A stretch of 64,000 nucleotides of DNA from Micromonospora sp. WMMD1102 (GTDB lineage Bacteria > Actinomycetota > Actinomycetes > Mycobacteriales > Micromonosporaceae): contig NZ_JARUBN010000001.1 of assembly GCF_029626265.1 (NCBI RefSeq), forward strand, positions 3,224,001 to 3,288,000, given 5' to 3'. Numbering within the stretch: position 1 is the stretch's first letter; each line of letters opens with the position of its first letter. The translations under genes and the position numbers were made by a program. Shown here in pieces: positions 52,369-60,584 of the stretch. Under the pieces are notes generated by a model. It did no database searches, was not told the origin of the DNA, and worked only from the letters and a program-made list of their open reading frames with translations.

Positions 52369-54114
52369 TCATCCCTCGACCTCGCGCAGCAGGTCGAGGA
52401 TCTTGGCGACCTGCTTCTCCAGGTCGGCGTCGATCTCGGCGAGGGGGCGGGGTGGGACGTACTTGTAGAAGTGGCGGGTGAAGGGGATCTCGTAGCCGGT
52501 TTTGACCTTTGTCCAGTCGATCCAGGCGTCAGGAACGTGCGGCTTCACCTCGGCCTCGAAGTAGGCCCGGATGACCTCGATCTTGCCGGCCGCACCGGCG
52601 GTCGAGCCGCCGTAGGTGAACGGCACGTTCTCGGTGTCACGCTTCTTGGTGTCCGATTTGGGCTTGCCCTTGCGGTCGACGACGGGGTTGCCGTCCTCGT
52701 CGTGAAGGGGGCATTCGACGGTGACGGCCCAGTAGCCGAACTCGTCGGTGCGCAGCACCTTGGAGTAGTCCGGATCGGCGTCGGTGAAGTCGGCGTACAA
52801 CTTCACCACCTTGGCGCGGTCGGCGTCGCTGATCTCGCGGCCCTTGGCGCCGAGGTTCTTGCGCATCTTGGTCCAGAAGGACGTGCCGTCGATGAGCTGG
52901 AGCAGGCCCTTGCGGTCGGGATGCTTGGCGTTGTCGAGGATCCAGATGTAGGTGACGATGCCGGTGTTGAAGAACATGTTCGTCGGCAGCGCGACGATGG
53001 CATCGACCAGGTCGTTCTCCAGCAGCCACTTGCGGATGTTGGAGGGGCCGGACTCGGCGGCGCCGTTGAACAGCGGCGAGCCGTTCATCACGATGCCGGC
53101 TCGGCCGCCGCCGTCCTCCGGCTTCCGCATCTTGTGGGCCAGGTGGAGCAGGAAGAGCATCTGCCCGTCCGATGTCGCCGGGAGGCCAGGAGCGAACCGG
53201 CCGTAGGGGCCGGCTTCGTCGCGCTCCTTCGTGACCGCCTTGGCGTACTGCTTCCAGTCGACGCCGTACGGCGGGTTGGACATGCAGAAGTCGAACTGGC
53301 GGCCCTTGAACGCGTCGTCGGTGAGGGTGTTGCCGAAGGCGATGTTGGTCGCGTCGTGCCCCTTGGCCAGCAGGTCGGACTTGCAGATCGCGTACGACTG
53401 CGGGTTGTACTCCTGGCCGTACAGGCTCAGCCCTGCGTCGGGGTTGTGTGCGAGCAGGTGCTCCTCGGCCAGGGCGAGCATGCCGCCGGTGCCCGCTGTG
53501 GGGTCGTACAGCGAGCGGACGATGTCGGCCTCGGCCAGCTCGGCGTCCTTCTCGGCGAAGAGCAGGTCGACCAGCAGCCGGATCGCGTCCCGTGGGGTGT
53601 AATGATCACCGGAGGTCTCGTTCGCGGCCTCGTTGAACTTGCGGATGATGTACTCGAACGCATCGCCCATGTCGGCGTTGGAGACGACCTCTGGGTGCAG
53701 GTCGATGGCCTGGAAGGACTTGATGACCTCGCGCAGCAGCTCCGCCTTCTCCAGGGCGAGAATTTCCTTCTTGAAGTCGAAGTATTGGAACACGTCGACA
53801 TCGGGCGAGAACCGGTCGATGTAATCGGCCAGGTTGTCGGCCAGCCCATCAGCGTCAGCCAGCAGGTTGGCGAAGGAGTAGTTCGAGGTGTTGTAGAACG
53901 GCCTGCCGGTTGCCTTCTTGATCTCGATCTTGAGCCGGACGGGGTTGTCGTACTTCGCCGCCAGCGCGCGCACAGTCTCCCGGTCGGGCTCAAGGATGCA
54001 GTCGAGGCGTCGCAGGATTGTGAGCGGGAGGATCACGTTGCCGTACTGGTTGGGGCGGTAGGGGCCCCGAAGCTGGTCGGCGATCGACCAGATGAAACCA
54101 CCGAGGGTGCTCAC
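52369..54114 (-). CDS. hsdM: type I N6-adenine methyltransferase subunit M
   Basis: 581 residues. GTG 54114 is preferred because AAGGAG sits five bases upstream, giving STLGGFIWSIADQLRGPYRP. Helical N-terminal domain to about residue 150, SAM motif LYDPTAGTGGMLALAEEHLL and catalytic NPPY in FDFCMSNPPYGVDWK. Modifies adenine in complex with HsdS. First gene of the hsdM-hsdS-hsdR operon, with overlapping junctions. Intact. Confidence 0.95.
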   Translation of the reverse strand: MSTLGGFIWSIADQLRGPYRPNQYGNVILPLTILRRLDCILEPDRETVRALAAKYDNPVRLKIEIKKATGRPFYNTSNYSFANLLADADGLADNLADYIDRFSPDVDVFQYFDFKKEILALEKAELLREVIKSFQAIDLHPEVVSNADMGDAFEYIIRKFNEAANETSGDHYTPRDAIRLLVDLLFAEKDAELAEADIVRSLYDPTAGTGGMLALAEEHLLAHNPDAGLSLYGQEYNPQSYAICKSDLLAKGHDATNIAFGNTLTDDAFKGRQFDFCMSNPPYGVDWKQYAKAVTKERDEAGPYGRFAPGLPATSDGQMLFLLHLAHKMRKPEDGGGRAGIVMNGSPLFNGAAESGPSNIRKWLLENDLVDAIVALPTNMFFNTGIVTYIWILDNAKHPDRKGLLQLIDGTSFWTKMRKNLGAKGREISDADRAKVVKLYADFTDADPDYSKVLRTDEFGYWAVTVECPLHDEDGNPVVDRKGKPKSDTKKRDTENVPFTYGGSTAGAAGKIEVIRAYFEAEVKPHVPDAWIDWTKVKTGYEIPFTRHFYKYVPPRPLAEIDADLEKQVAKILDLLREVEG

Positions 54115-54584
54115 AGGGCTCCTTACGACGATCACTCACGACAGATGCTGGACGCGCAAGCCCGTCCGTGACGTCGAGCAGGCGGCGGCGCACACTCTGC
54201 AACAGCCGGCGCGTCAGAGAGCATCATCGCGCATCTCGACACCCACGTGCTACGGGGCCGGCAGCAGCGACCGGCTTAGCGAATCCGCCACGACCGGTGC
54301 CCTCGCTGTGAAGGGATTGATCCGGTTTGAAGGCAAAGGTCCGTAAGTTGATCTCACGCTACCTTGGGCGGCTGGCCTGCGCTGATAGACGGTCACCGGC
54401 GGGGCTGGGTGCTGGTCATGCCTCTCGCCGTCTCGGTTGCCACCGCCCCGCCCGCCACTCCGACCTGTACAGGTGGCGTGTCGATCGGGCGCGGACTGCG
54501 GCCGCATGCTGATCGTCGGATACGTGAGCGGACGTCGGTGGCTGCCGGTGACGGTGTCGTGGACTCGACGGGTACGTGGGCGGT
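54115..54584. other. 470-base intergenic stretch
   Basis: No supported gene. It separates the restriction operon from the lanthipeptide regulator, whose stop is at 54585. No promoter for hsdM could be placed with confidence. Confidence 0.4.
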
Positions 54585-55919
54585 TTACACAGCCAGAGCC
54601 GCCGCGAGGGCTCGCGCGGGCGGAGCGTTGCGGAGCTTGGCGGGCACCCGGTTATGAAGATCGGTGGCGCGGCGGTGGGCCAACCCGGTACGGAAGCGTG
54701 CCGGTGCGTCGGTAAGCGCGTCAACGGCCGCCTCGCACGCCTCCAGGGTGTTGCCGTCGTGGTGTCGGCAGGCCGCCGCGTCCAGGCGCAGGAGGGTGCG
54801 GGTGAGTGTGCTGGTAGGACTGGACAGGTTCAGGGCGTGCTCCTGAACCTCGTTGGCACGCCTGGTCAGTCCGAGGGTGGTCAGGGCGTGGGAGAGATGC
54901 ACTCCGTGCTTCTGCTCGCAGTGACCGAACCACGTGTCGGCGCGTTCTTCGCCCGGCAGCGCGTCGGCGAGGCGGTCGGCGTCGCGTAGGGCGTCCTGGG
55001 CGTCCTCGCTGCGCCCGGCCAGGGCGTAGGCACGGGCGGCGACCGCGGCGGCCAGGGTGGCCGCGGCGCTGTCGGCGGTCCCTGCGGTGTGTCTGGCCCT
55101 TTCGGCGAGGTCGACCGCCGCCACTGGGGCGCCGAAGTTGATGGGCACCATCGCCTTGCGGGCGATGATCCACGTGTGCAGGTGGCGGTCGCCGGCCTCC
55201 TCTGCGGCGCGGGCGGCGGTGTCGAACCAGGCGTAGGCGTTGCGGCGGTCGCTGAGGTCATGCAGAACGACGCCGACCATGCCTCCGAGCTGGCCCATGA
55301 TCCGGCACAGTTCGGTGCGGGTGGCCGTGCGCTGCGGGCGCCGCATGAGGGGGGTGACGTCGGCGAAGTCGGCGACGAGGTCGACGAGGACATCGGCGGG
55401 GGCACGGCCGCCGTAGCCGTAGCTGTGCTGCTCGGTGACTGCCTGCAGGTGGGCCAGGTCGGGCACGTCGGTGTCGGTGAGGGTCTGGCTGGCAGCTGTC
55501 AGCACGTCGGTGATCGGTGTGAGGGATGAGGCGGCCAGGCCGGCGGTGAGTGCGCCGCGTAGGAGTTGACGGCGTTGCATGGGCTCTGCCTCCTTCGCGG
55601 TCGGCGGGTCGGTGGTGGCCTTGCCCTCCCAGGATCGCTTAGCAAGCCCCAGCATGTGGCCTGGGATGCGCAGGCCGTCGGCTACTCGCTCAATGATATC
55701 GATGCTGGTTATGGAGGCGTTGCCGTGTGCGATCTGGCTGACCCTGTCGGCCTTGATCCCGGTGGCCGAGGCGATGGCTTTGTAGCTGAGCCCGGCAGCC
55801 TTGGCGGCGGCGAAGACGGTGCTGAAGGTGCGAGTGGAAAGGGCACGCACCAGTGTGGGGTCCGCCAGGAGCGTGCGGGGAAGAGGGCGGGGAAGAGGGC
55901 GGGGAGTCCAGGTGTCCAC
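54585..55919 (-). CDS. XRE regulator with TPR-like domain, next to the lanthipeptide cluster
   Basis: 444 residues from GTG 55919. HTH at residues about 35-85 (AAGLSYKAIASATGIKADRVS, cut for length; then IERVADGLRIPGHMLGLA). A Tat/Sec-like hydrophobic stretch (RRQLLRGALTAGLAASSL) near 115 is usual in this regulator class and probably not a signal. The rest is paired Ala-rich helices of TPR type (AYAWFDTAARAAEEAGDRHL, AARAYALAGRSEDAQDALRD). It is divergent from lanA, the normal place for a cluster-specific regulator. Function inferred from position. Confidence 0.75.
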   Translation of the reverse strand: MDTWTPRPLPRPLPRTLLADPTLVRALSTRTFSTVFAAAKAAGLSYKAIASATGIKADRVSQIAHGNASITSIDIIERVADGLRIPGHMLGLAKRSWEGKATTDPPTAKEAEPMQRRQLLRGALTAGLAASSLTPITDVLTAASQTLTDTDVPDLAHLQAVTEQHSYGYGGRAPADVLVDLVADFADVTPLMRRPQRTATRTELCRIMGQLGGMVGVVLHDLSDRRNAYAWFDTAARAAEEAGDRHLHTWIIARKAMVPINFGAPVAAVDLAERARHTAGTADSAAATLAAAVAARAYALAGRSEDAQDALRDADRLADALPGEERADTWFGHCEQKHGVHLSHALTTLGLTRRANEVQEHALNLSSPTSTLTRTLLRLDAAACRHHDGNTLEACEAAVDALTDAPARFRTGLAHRRATDLHNRVPAKLRNAPPARALAAALAV

Positions 55920-55951
55920 AGGCTTCCCTTGGGCGCGCGGGCGGTCGGCTG

Positions 55952-55980
55952 ACTATAGCGCCGACACCCACAGCAGGTAA
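55952..55980 (-). promoter_or_regulatory. promoter of the lanthipeptide-linked XRE gene
   Basis: TTACCT (55980-55975), 17-base spacer and TATAGT (55957-55952), about 30 bases before GTG 55919. Confidence 0.6.
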
Positions 55981-56013
55981 CCCCCCGTGATGGGGACCCC
56001 TCGATGAGGTTAC
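55977..56013. promoter_or_regulatory. GTAACC...GGTTAC inverted repeat between regulator and lanA
   Basis: GTAACC (55977-55982) overlaps the XRE -35 box and its complement GGTTAC lies at 56008-56013 on the lanA side, 25 bases apart. It is placed to affect both divergent promoters and is a candidate binding site for the XRE regulator. Confidence 0.4.
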
Positions 56014-56081
56014 GTGGGTGGTTGTTCATGTGGTGGGGTGAGCGGCGTCCCCAACACCATCACCACACAGGAAGGACCCTC

Positions 56082-56213
56082 ATGGACGACCTCTCGGACT
56101 TCGACCTGGACGTGCAGGTGACCACCGACGTGGCCGACGGCAACACGGGCCGGGCCTGCGCCACCGACGACGGCTGCGCCTCCACCTGCGCCTCCTCCTG
56201 CGCCAGTAGCTGA
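56082..56213 (+). CDS. lanA: FxLD-family class I lanthipeptide precursor
   Basis: 43 residues from ATG 56082 with GGAAGGA upstream. The leader has DFDLDVQV at residues 6-13, the FxLD motif that LanB/LanC recognise in actinobacterial class I lanthipeptides. The likely core begins after about residue 20. It has Cys at 26, 32, 36 and 40 and Ser/Thr at 22, 28, 34, 35, 38, 39, 42 and 43, enough for four thioether rings. Asp30-Gly31, just before Cys32, is the preferred sequence for isoaspartate/aspartimide formation and fits the methyltransferase encoded downstream. The leader cleavage site is not known, and no protease or exporter gene is in the window. Confidence 0.9.
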   Translation: MDDLSDFDLDVQVTTDVADGNTGRACATDDGCASTCASSCASS

Positions 56214-56225
56214 CCAGCAGCAGCC

Positions 56226-56264
56226 AGGGCGGGGTGCCGGTCAGAGCCCCCGGCGCCCCGCCCT
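56226..56264 (+). terminator. 15-bp hairpin between lanA and lanB
   Basis: AGGGCGGGG pairs with CCCCGCCCT, and the inner TGCCGG pairs with CCGGCG (one G-U pair), around a nine-base loop. Its position just after lanA suggests partial termination or RNA protection, making precursor mRNA more abundant than mRNA for the enzymes. Confidence 0.65.
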
Positions 56265-56292
56265 CCCGCGCAGCCGAGCACAGGAGTGGACC

Positions 56293-59200
56293 GTGGACGG
56301 GAATGAACCAGTGTTGTACCGGCACGCCGGTGGCGGCATGCTCCGCGCCGCCGCTTTGCACCCCACCGCCGTCGACTGGCCGGCCCTGCCCGACCCCGAC
56401 TCCTGCCAGGCATGGCTGGGCCGTGTGTGGGCGCTACCGGGATTCGCCGACGCGGTCCGCCATGCCAGCGTCCCGTTCGCCGACCTGGTGGACAGGGTCG
56501 TGCACGGGCAGGTGGAGGATCCCAGCAAGGTACGGCGGGCCGCGCTGTCCGTTCTCCGCTACCTGCTGCGGGCCATGGGCCGCCCCACCCCGTTCGGACT
56601 GTTCGCCGGAGTAGCCCCTATTCATGTCGGTGACGGTGCGCGGGTGGTGTGGGGCGATGACCACCGGCTGATGATCAGGCCTGACACCCTGTGGCTGGAT
56701 GACGTCATCGGGCGGCTGGAGAGGAAGACAGACCTACTCCCCCACCTGGCCGTGGCATGGTCGGACCTGGCGGTGGACCGTGGCCCCCGCATCGAGGTGC
56801 CCCGGCCGCCAGGACGGGTGACGGTACGCAACACCGCCGTCGTCCGCCTGGCGGCCCACCTGGCGGCCAGCCCGGTCACCGTCAGCGTGCTGGCCGCCAA
56901 GGTCGCCGGGGCGTTCCCGGCCGCCCCTGCCACGGTGATCGACCAGACCCTGACGACCCTGATCGCCCACGGTGTGCTGATCACCAGCCTGCGGGCACCG
57001 ATGACAGTCACCGACCCCCTCGGCTACCTGCTAGCCGCGTTGGAGCCCCACCGTGGCCTCGTCGACGACATCACCAAGGCACTCGGTGAGATGGCGCGGG
57101 CGGTCCAGACCCACAACGCCGACGCCGCCGGCCCGGCCGAGCGGGTCCGGCTCCGGCAGACGGTGACCGAACAGGGCAGGCAGGTGTCATCCGGGGGACG
57201 GACGGTGTTCGCCGGAGACCTGCACCTTGACTGCCAGGTGACGGTCCCCGCCGGGCTGGTCCAGGAGATGGCGTACGCGGCCGGTGCGCTGGTCCGGTTG
57301 ACCCGCCAGCCAGGGCCGAACCCGGTCTGGGATGACTGGTCCCGCCGGTTCTGTGACAGGTACGGCATCGGCGCCGTCGTGCCTGTGCTGCAGGCCGTGC
57401 ACCCCGATGCCGGTCTGGGATTCCCGGCCGGCTACCCGGGCAGCGTCTACCCCACCGGTCAGGAGCGGGTACTCCGCCGGGACGGCGAGCTGCTGCGGCT
57501 GGCGTGGGAGGCGGTCAACGACGGCCGGGACGAGATCGTCGTCACCGACGAGATTATCGGCGACATCGTGGGAGGGGACGGCGTCGACCCGCTAAGGATT
57601 CCGCCGCATCTGGAACTCGCCGCCACGGTGCACGCCGGCAGCGCTCAGGCGGTGCAGGGCGGCGACTACACGTTCACCGTCCGTCCGGCCTGGTCCCTGG
57701 GCACACTCACGTCCCGGTTCGGTCCGACGGTCTCCCAGGCCAACCTTCACGGCGTCTATGCGGCCACCCCGGCCGGTGTCGTCGGGGCGTTGAGTGTGCA
57801 GCTGTCGAGCCCGCCGCTGTACCCGCACTCGGAGAACGTCTCCAGGCTGCCTGCCTGGCTGCCTGATGTGCTGTCGGTCGGCGAGCACCGCGCCGACCAT
57901 GACCCGGCCGTCATCACGCTCAACGATCTCGGGATCGTGGCGGCGGTCGACGGGCTGCACCTGGTCAGCATCTCCCGGCGTCGGCTCGTCGAGCCGCAGG
58001 TGTTGCACGCCCTGGCGTTGGAGAAGCAGGTGCCGCCCATCGTCCGGTTCCTGGCCACCCTCACGCGTGGCTTCCGGGCCGCGCTCACCGCCTTCGAATG
58101 GGGGCCGCACGGGGCCGGGCTGCCGTTCCTGCCCCGAGTCCGGTATCGGCGGGCGATCCTGTCCCCGGCCCGGTGGCAGGTCACCGCCCAGGACGTGACG
58201 GTTGCCGGTGAGGGCCAGGGGTGGAACTTGGCCTTCAACGCCTGGCGCCGGCGGTGGCGATGCCCGGACACCGTCGACCTGCATGACGAGGACCGTCCGC
58301 TGCGGCTGGACCTGACGGTGGATGCCCACTTGACGCTGCTACGGGAGCGCCTCCACGCCCGGGGCACCGCTGTGCTGACGCAGGCGCCGTCACGGGCGGA
58401 TTCGGCGTGGATGGGCGGGCGTGCCCACGAGATCGTGATGCCGTTCCTCGCCGCCGCCGGGCCGGCACCTGACCTCGTCACCGGGTCGCTTCCACTGGTC
58501 AGCAACACCAGTGGTGTCCACATACCGGGGTCACCACTGGCGTCCTGGCTGTATGTGCAGGTGTACTCCCACCCGGAGAGGCTGGATGACATCATCGGCG
58601 TCCACCTGCCGGCGCTGCTTGCCGACCTCGGCCAGGATCCGGTGTACTGGTTCGCCCGCTACCGAAATCCTGAGGAGACCGACCATCTGCGGCTGCGGCT
58701 GCGGGTGACTGACGGCCACCAGCGTGCCGTGGCGGTGAACGCGGTGGGCCGGTGGGGGCAGCACCTCTGCGACCAGGGTGTGGCCTCCGGTCTGGCTGTG
58801 GACACGTACCGGCCGGAGGTGGGCCGGTACGGCCACGGGCGGGCGTTGCGTGCCGCCGAGGATGTCTTCGCCGCCGACTCCGCCGCGGTGGTCTTGGGGA
58901 TGAGGCTCCTGCCCCCGCGTGTGATCAGCCCTCTCGCGTTGGCGGCGGTCGGGATGGTGGAGATCGCGGACGCGTTTCACGACGATCCGGCCCGGTCGGC
59001 GGGATGGCTTGTCGACCGGCTGGCCGCCCGGGTCGCCGCCTCCGCTGACCGGCTGGTGGCAAGCCAGGTTGCCGGCTGGTCGGCGGGCGGCCGCCTCCCT
59101 GATGGCGGAATGCTGCCGGATCCGCTGGCGGCGGCCTGGGAGGGCCGCCGTGGAGCGGTGGCCCGGTACCGGCAGGCTCTGCCCGGTGACGCCGACGTCG

Positions 59201-59337
59201 ACCGGGTGCTGTCGGCGCTGCTGCACATGCACCACAACAGGGCCCGGCTCATCGACCGCGGCGACGAGGCGGTGTGTCTGCGTCTGGCCCGGCAGGTTGG
59301 CCTGGCCCGGCAGGCGAGCGGGGGTGGTGGTCGGTGA
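56293..59337 (+). CDS. lanB: class I lantibiotic dehydratase LanB
   Basis: 1014 residues from GTG 56293 with AGGAG upstream, full length for the family. The N-terminal glutamylation domain fills about 700 residues (YLLRAMGRPTPFGLFAGVAP is the conserved region near residue 95). The C-terminal elimination domain (SpaB_C/thiopeptide type) has PVYWFARYRNPEETDHLRLR near residue 780. LanB activates Ser/Thr of the precursor with glutamate from glutamyl-tRNA and eliminates it to give dehydroalanine/dehydrobutyrine. The stop overlaps lanC (GTGA). Confidence 0.95.
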   Translation: MDGNEPVLYRHAGGGMLRAAALHPTAVDWPALPDPDSCQAWLGRVWALPGFADAVRHASVPFADLVDRVVHGQVEDPSKVRRAALSVLRYLLRAMGRPTPFGLFAGVAPIHVGDGARVVWGDDHRLMIRPDTLWLDDVIGRLERKTDLLPHLAVAWSDLAVDRGPRIEVPRPPGRVTVRNTAVVRLAAHLAASPVTVSVLAAKVAGAFPAAPATVIDQTLTTLIAHGVLITSLRAPMTVTDPLGYLLAALEPHRGLVDDITKALGEMARAVQTHNADAAGPAERVRLRQTVTEQGRQVSSGGRTVFAGDLHLDCQVTVPAGLVQEMAYAAGALVRLTRQPGPNPVWDDWSRRFCDRYGIGAVVPVLQAVHPDAGLGFPAGYPGSVYPTGQERVLRRDGELLRLAWEAVNDGRDEIVVTDEIIGDIVGGDGVDPLRIPPHLELAATVHAGSAQAVQGGDYTFTVRPAWSLGTLTSRFGPTVSQANLHGVYAATPAGVVGALSVQLSSPPLYPHSENVSRLPAWLPDVLSVGEHRADHDPAVITLNDLGIVAAVDGLHLVSISRRRLVEPQVLHALALEKQVPPIVRFLATLTRGFRAALTAFEWGPHGAGLPFLPRVRYRRAILSPARWQVTAQDVTVAGEGQGWNLAFNAWRRRWRCPDTVDLHDEDRPLRLDLTVDAHLTLLRERLHARGTAVLTQAPSRADSAWMGGRAHEIVMPFLAAAGPAPDLVTGSLPLVSNTSGVHIPGSPLASWLYVQVYSHPERLDDIIGVHLPALLADLGQDPVYWFARYRNPEETDHLRLRLRVTDGHQRAVAVNAVGRWGQHLCDQGVASGLAVDTYRPEVGRYGHGRALRAAEDVFAADSAAVVLGMRLLPPRVISPLALAAVGMVEIADAFHDDPARSAGWLVDRLAARVAASADRLVASQVAGWSAGGRLPDGGMLPDPLAAAWEGRRGAVARYRQALPGDADVDRVLSALLHMHHNRARLIDRGDEAVCLRLARQVGLARQASGGGGR

Positions 59338-60527
59338 ACGGCCTATCGAATGATGGCCTGGCTGTAGGCGCTTCAGCCGGACCGGTGGCCGGGTGGAGGC
59401 AGTCTCTGGCCGACGGCGCCCCTGGTGCCGCCCTCCCGCTCATCGAACGTGCCCGTGCCGGCGGGGTCGGCTGGGAGCCGGCGCACCAGCTGGTGAGGGC
59501 CATGGTCAGCGAGCCCGTGCAGGCCCATCCTGACGTTGCCGGACTGTTCTACGGGGCCCCGGCGGTCGCGTACGTGCTGCATGCCGCCGGTCATCCCGGT
59601 TACCGGACGGCACTTGCCACCCTCGACCGGGCCGTCACCACCCTGATCCACGCTCGCCTGGACGCCGCCCACCGGCGCATAGACCAGGGGCTGCCGCCTT
59701 CGGCACGGGAGTATGACCTGATCGGCGGCCTCACCGGCCTCGGTGTCTACCTGATGCGCCGTGGCCGGGACCCCGACCTGCTGCGGCAGGTCCTCGCGTA
59801 CCTGGTCCGGCTCACCCAGCCCGTCAGAGTCGGGGGTCAGGAGGTGCCGGGGTGGTGGGCGTCCGGCAGCCCCGACGTACGCCAGTTGCCACGTTGGGCG
59901 GACGGCCATGCCGGGTTCGGCATGGCACACGGTGTCACCGGCCCCCTGGCGCTACTGTCGGTGACGATGAGGGGTGGCGTCGTCGTTGACGGACAGACTG
60001 AGGCCATCCTGACGATCTGCGGCTGGCTGGACCGGTGGCGTACCGGCCACGGACGCAACGCCTGGTGGCCGGAGGCGATCAGCGGCGAGGAGCTGCGGGC
60101 CGGGGTCTGCACTGCCACCGGTCCGCGACGGCCGTCGTGGTGCTACGGCACTCCCGGCATCACCCGTGCCCTGCAACTGGCCGCAATCGCTGTCGGTGAC
60201 AGCGGCCGGGCCCGGTCCGCGCAGGAGGCCTTTCTTGGCTGCCTGGCCGACGAGCAGCAGCTTTCCCAACTCGCCGAGGTGGGGCTCTGCCACGGCTGGG
60301 CGGGACTGGCCCAGACAGCCCGCCGCATGGCCTCAGATTCCGGCACCGTCGAGCTTTCCGACGCGGCCCGGGACATGATCGGCAGGCTGGGGCACCGTCT
60401 GGGCGGCCACGGCGCACCCGCCGATGGATTCCTGGACGGCGCGGTCGGCGCCGAACTGGTCGCCGAGGCCACCGCCACGACACCCGGCGGACACACCACC
60501 TGGGATGGCTGCCTGCTGCTCATCTGA
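59334..60527 (+). CDS. lanC: lanthionine synthetase LanC
   Basis: 397 residues from GTG 59334. The family motifs are FGMAHGVTGPLAL (conserved GxxHG), RPSWCYGTPGI with zinc-ligand Cys, and VGLCHGWAGL with zinc-ligand Cys-His. LanC binds zinc and adds precursor cysteines to the dehydrated residues, closing the thioether rings. Translationally coupled to lanB. Confidence 0.95.
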   Translation: MNGLSNDGLAVGASAGPVAGWRQSLADGAPGAALPLIERARAGGVGWEPAHQLVRAMVSEPVQAHPDVAGLFYGAPAVAYVLHAAGHPGYRTALATLDRAVTTLIHARLDAAHRRIDQGLPPSAREYDLIGGLTGLGVYLMRRGRDPDLLRQVLAYLVRLTQPVRVGGQEVPGWWASGSPDVRQLPRWADGHAGFGMAHGVTGPLALLSVTMRGGVVVDGQTEAILTICGWLDRWRTGHGRNAWWPEAISGEELRAGVCTATGPRRPSWCYGTPGITRALQLAAIAVGDSGRARSAQEAFLGCLADEQQLSQLAEVGLCHGWAGLAQTARRMASDSGTVELSDAARDMIGRLGHRLGGHGAPADGFLDGAVGAELVAEATATTPGGHTTWDGCLLLI

Positions 60528-60584
60528 ACGCCGCCCACCGACAGGTGAACGCCAGACTCAAGATTGTCGAAACGAGAGGACATC

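Larger units (their letters stand above)
49618..52372 (-). pseudogene. hsdS: type I specificity subunit gene interrupted by IS66
   Basis: ATG 52372 overlaps the hsdM stop (ATGA). Residues about 10-170 form the first target-recognition domain (WLGDIPTGWTMRPLWSMF). The central conserved helix is EEQRAIADYLDRETARIDTL near 180, followed by a second TRD and the second conserved helix QRSIAAYLDQQTAKID at the IS66 junction. After the IS the native frame resumes with NLIAETELFIELSKERRAAL and ends TGQIDVREMV. As it stands translation runs into the IS and stops at 51200, replacing the last 37 residues with about 11. Both TRDs survive, so partial specificity function cannot be excluded. Confidence 0.9.

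Noticed and set aside
52291..54171. A 626-codon plus-strand frame.
   Set aside because: Shadow of hsdM, low-complexity Val/Gly/Asp-rich sequence without motifs.
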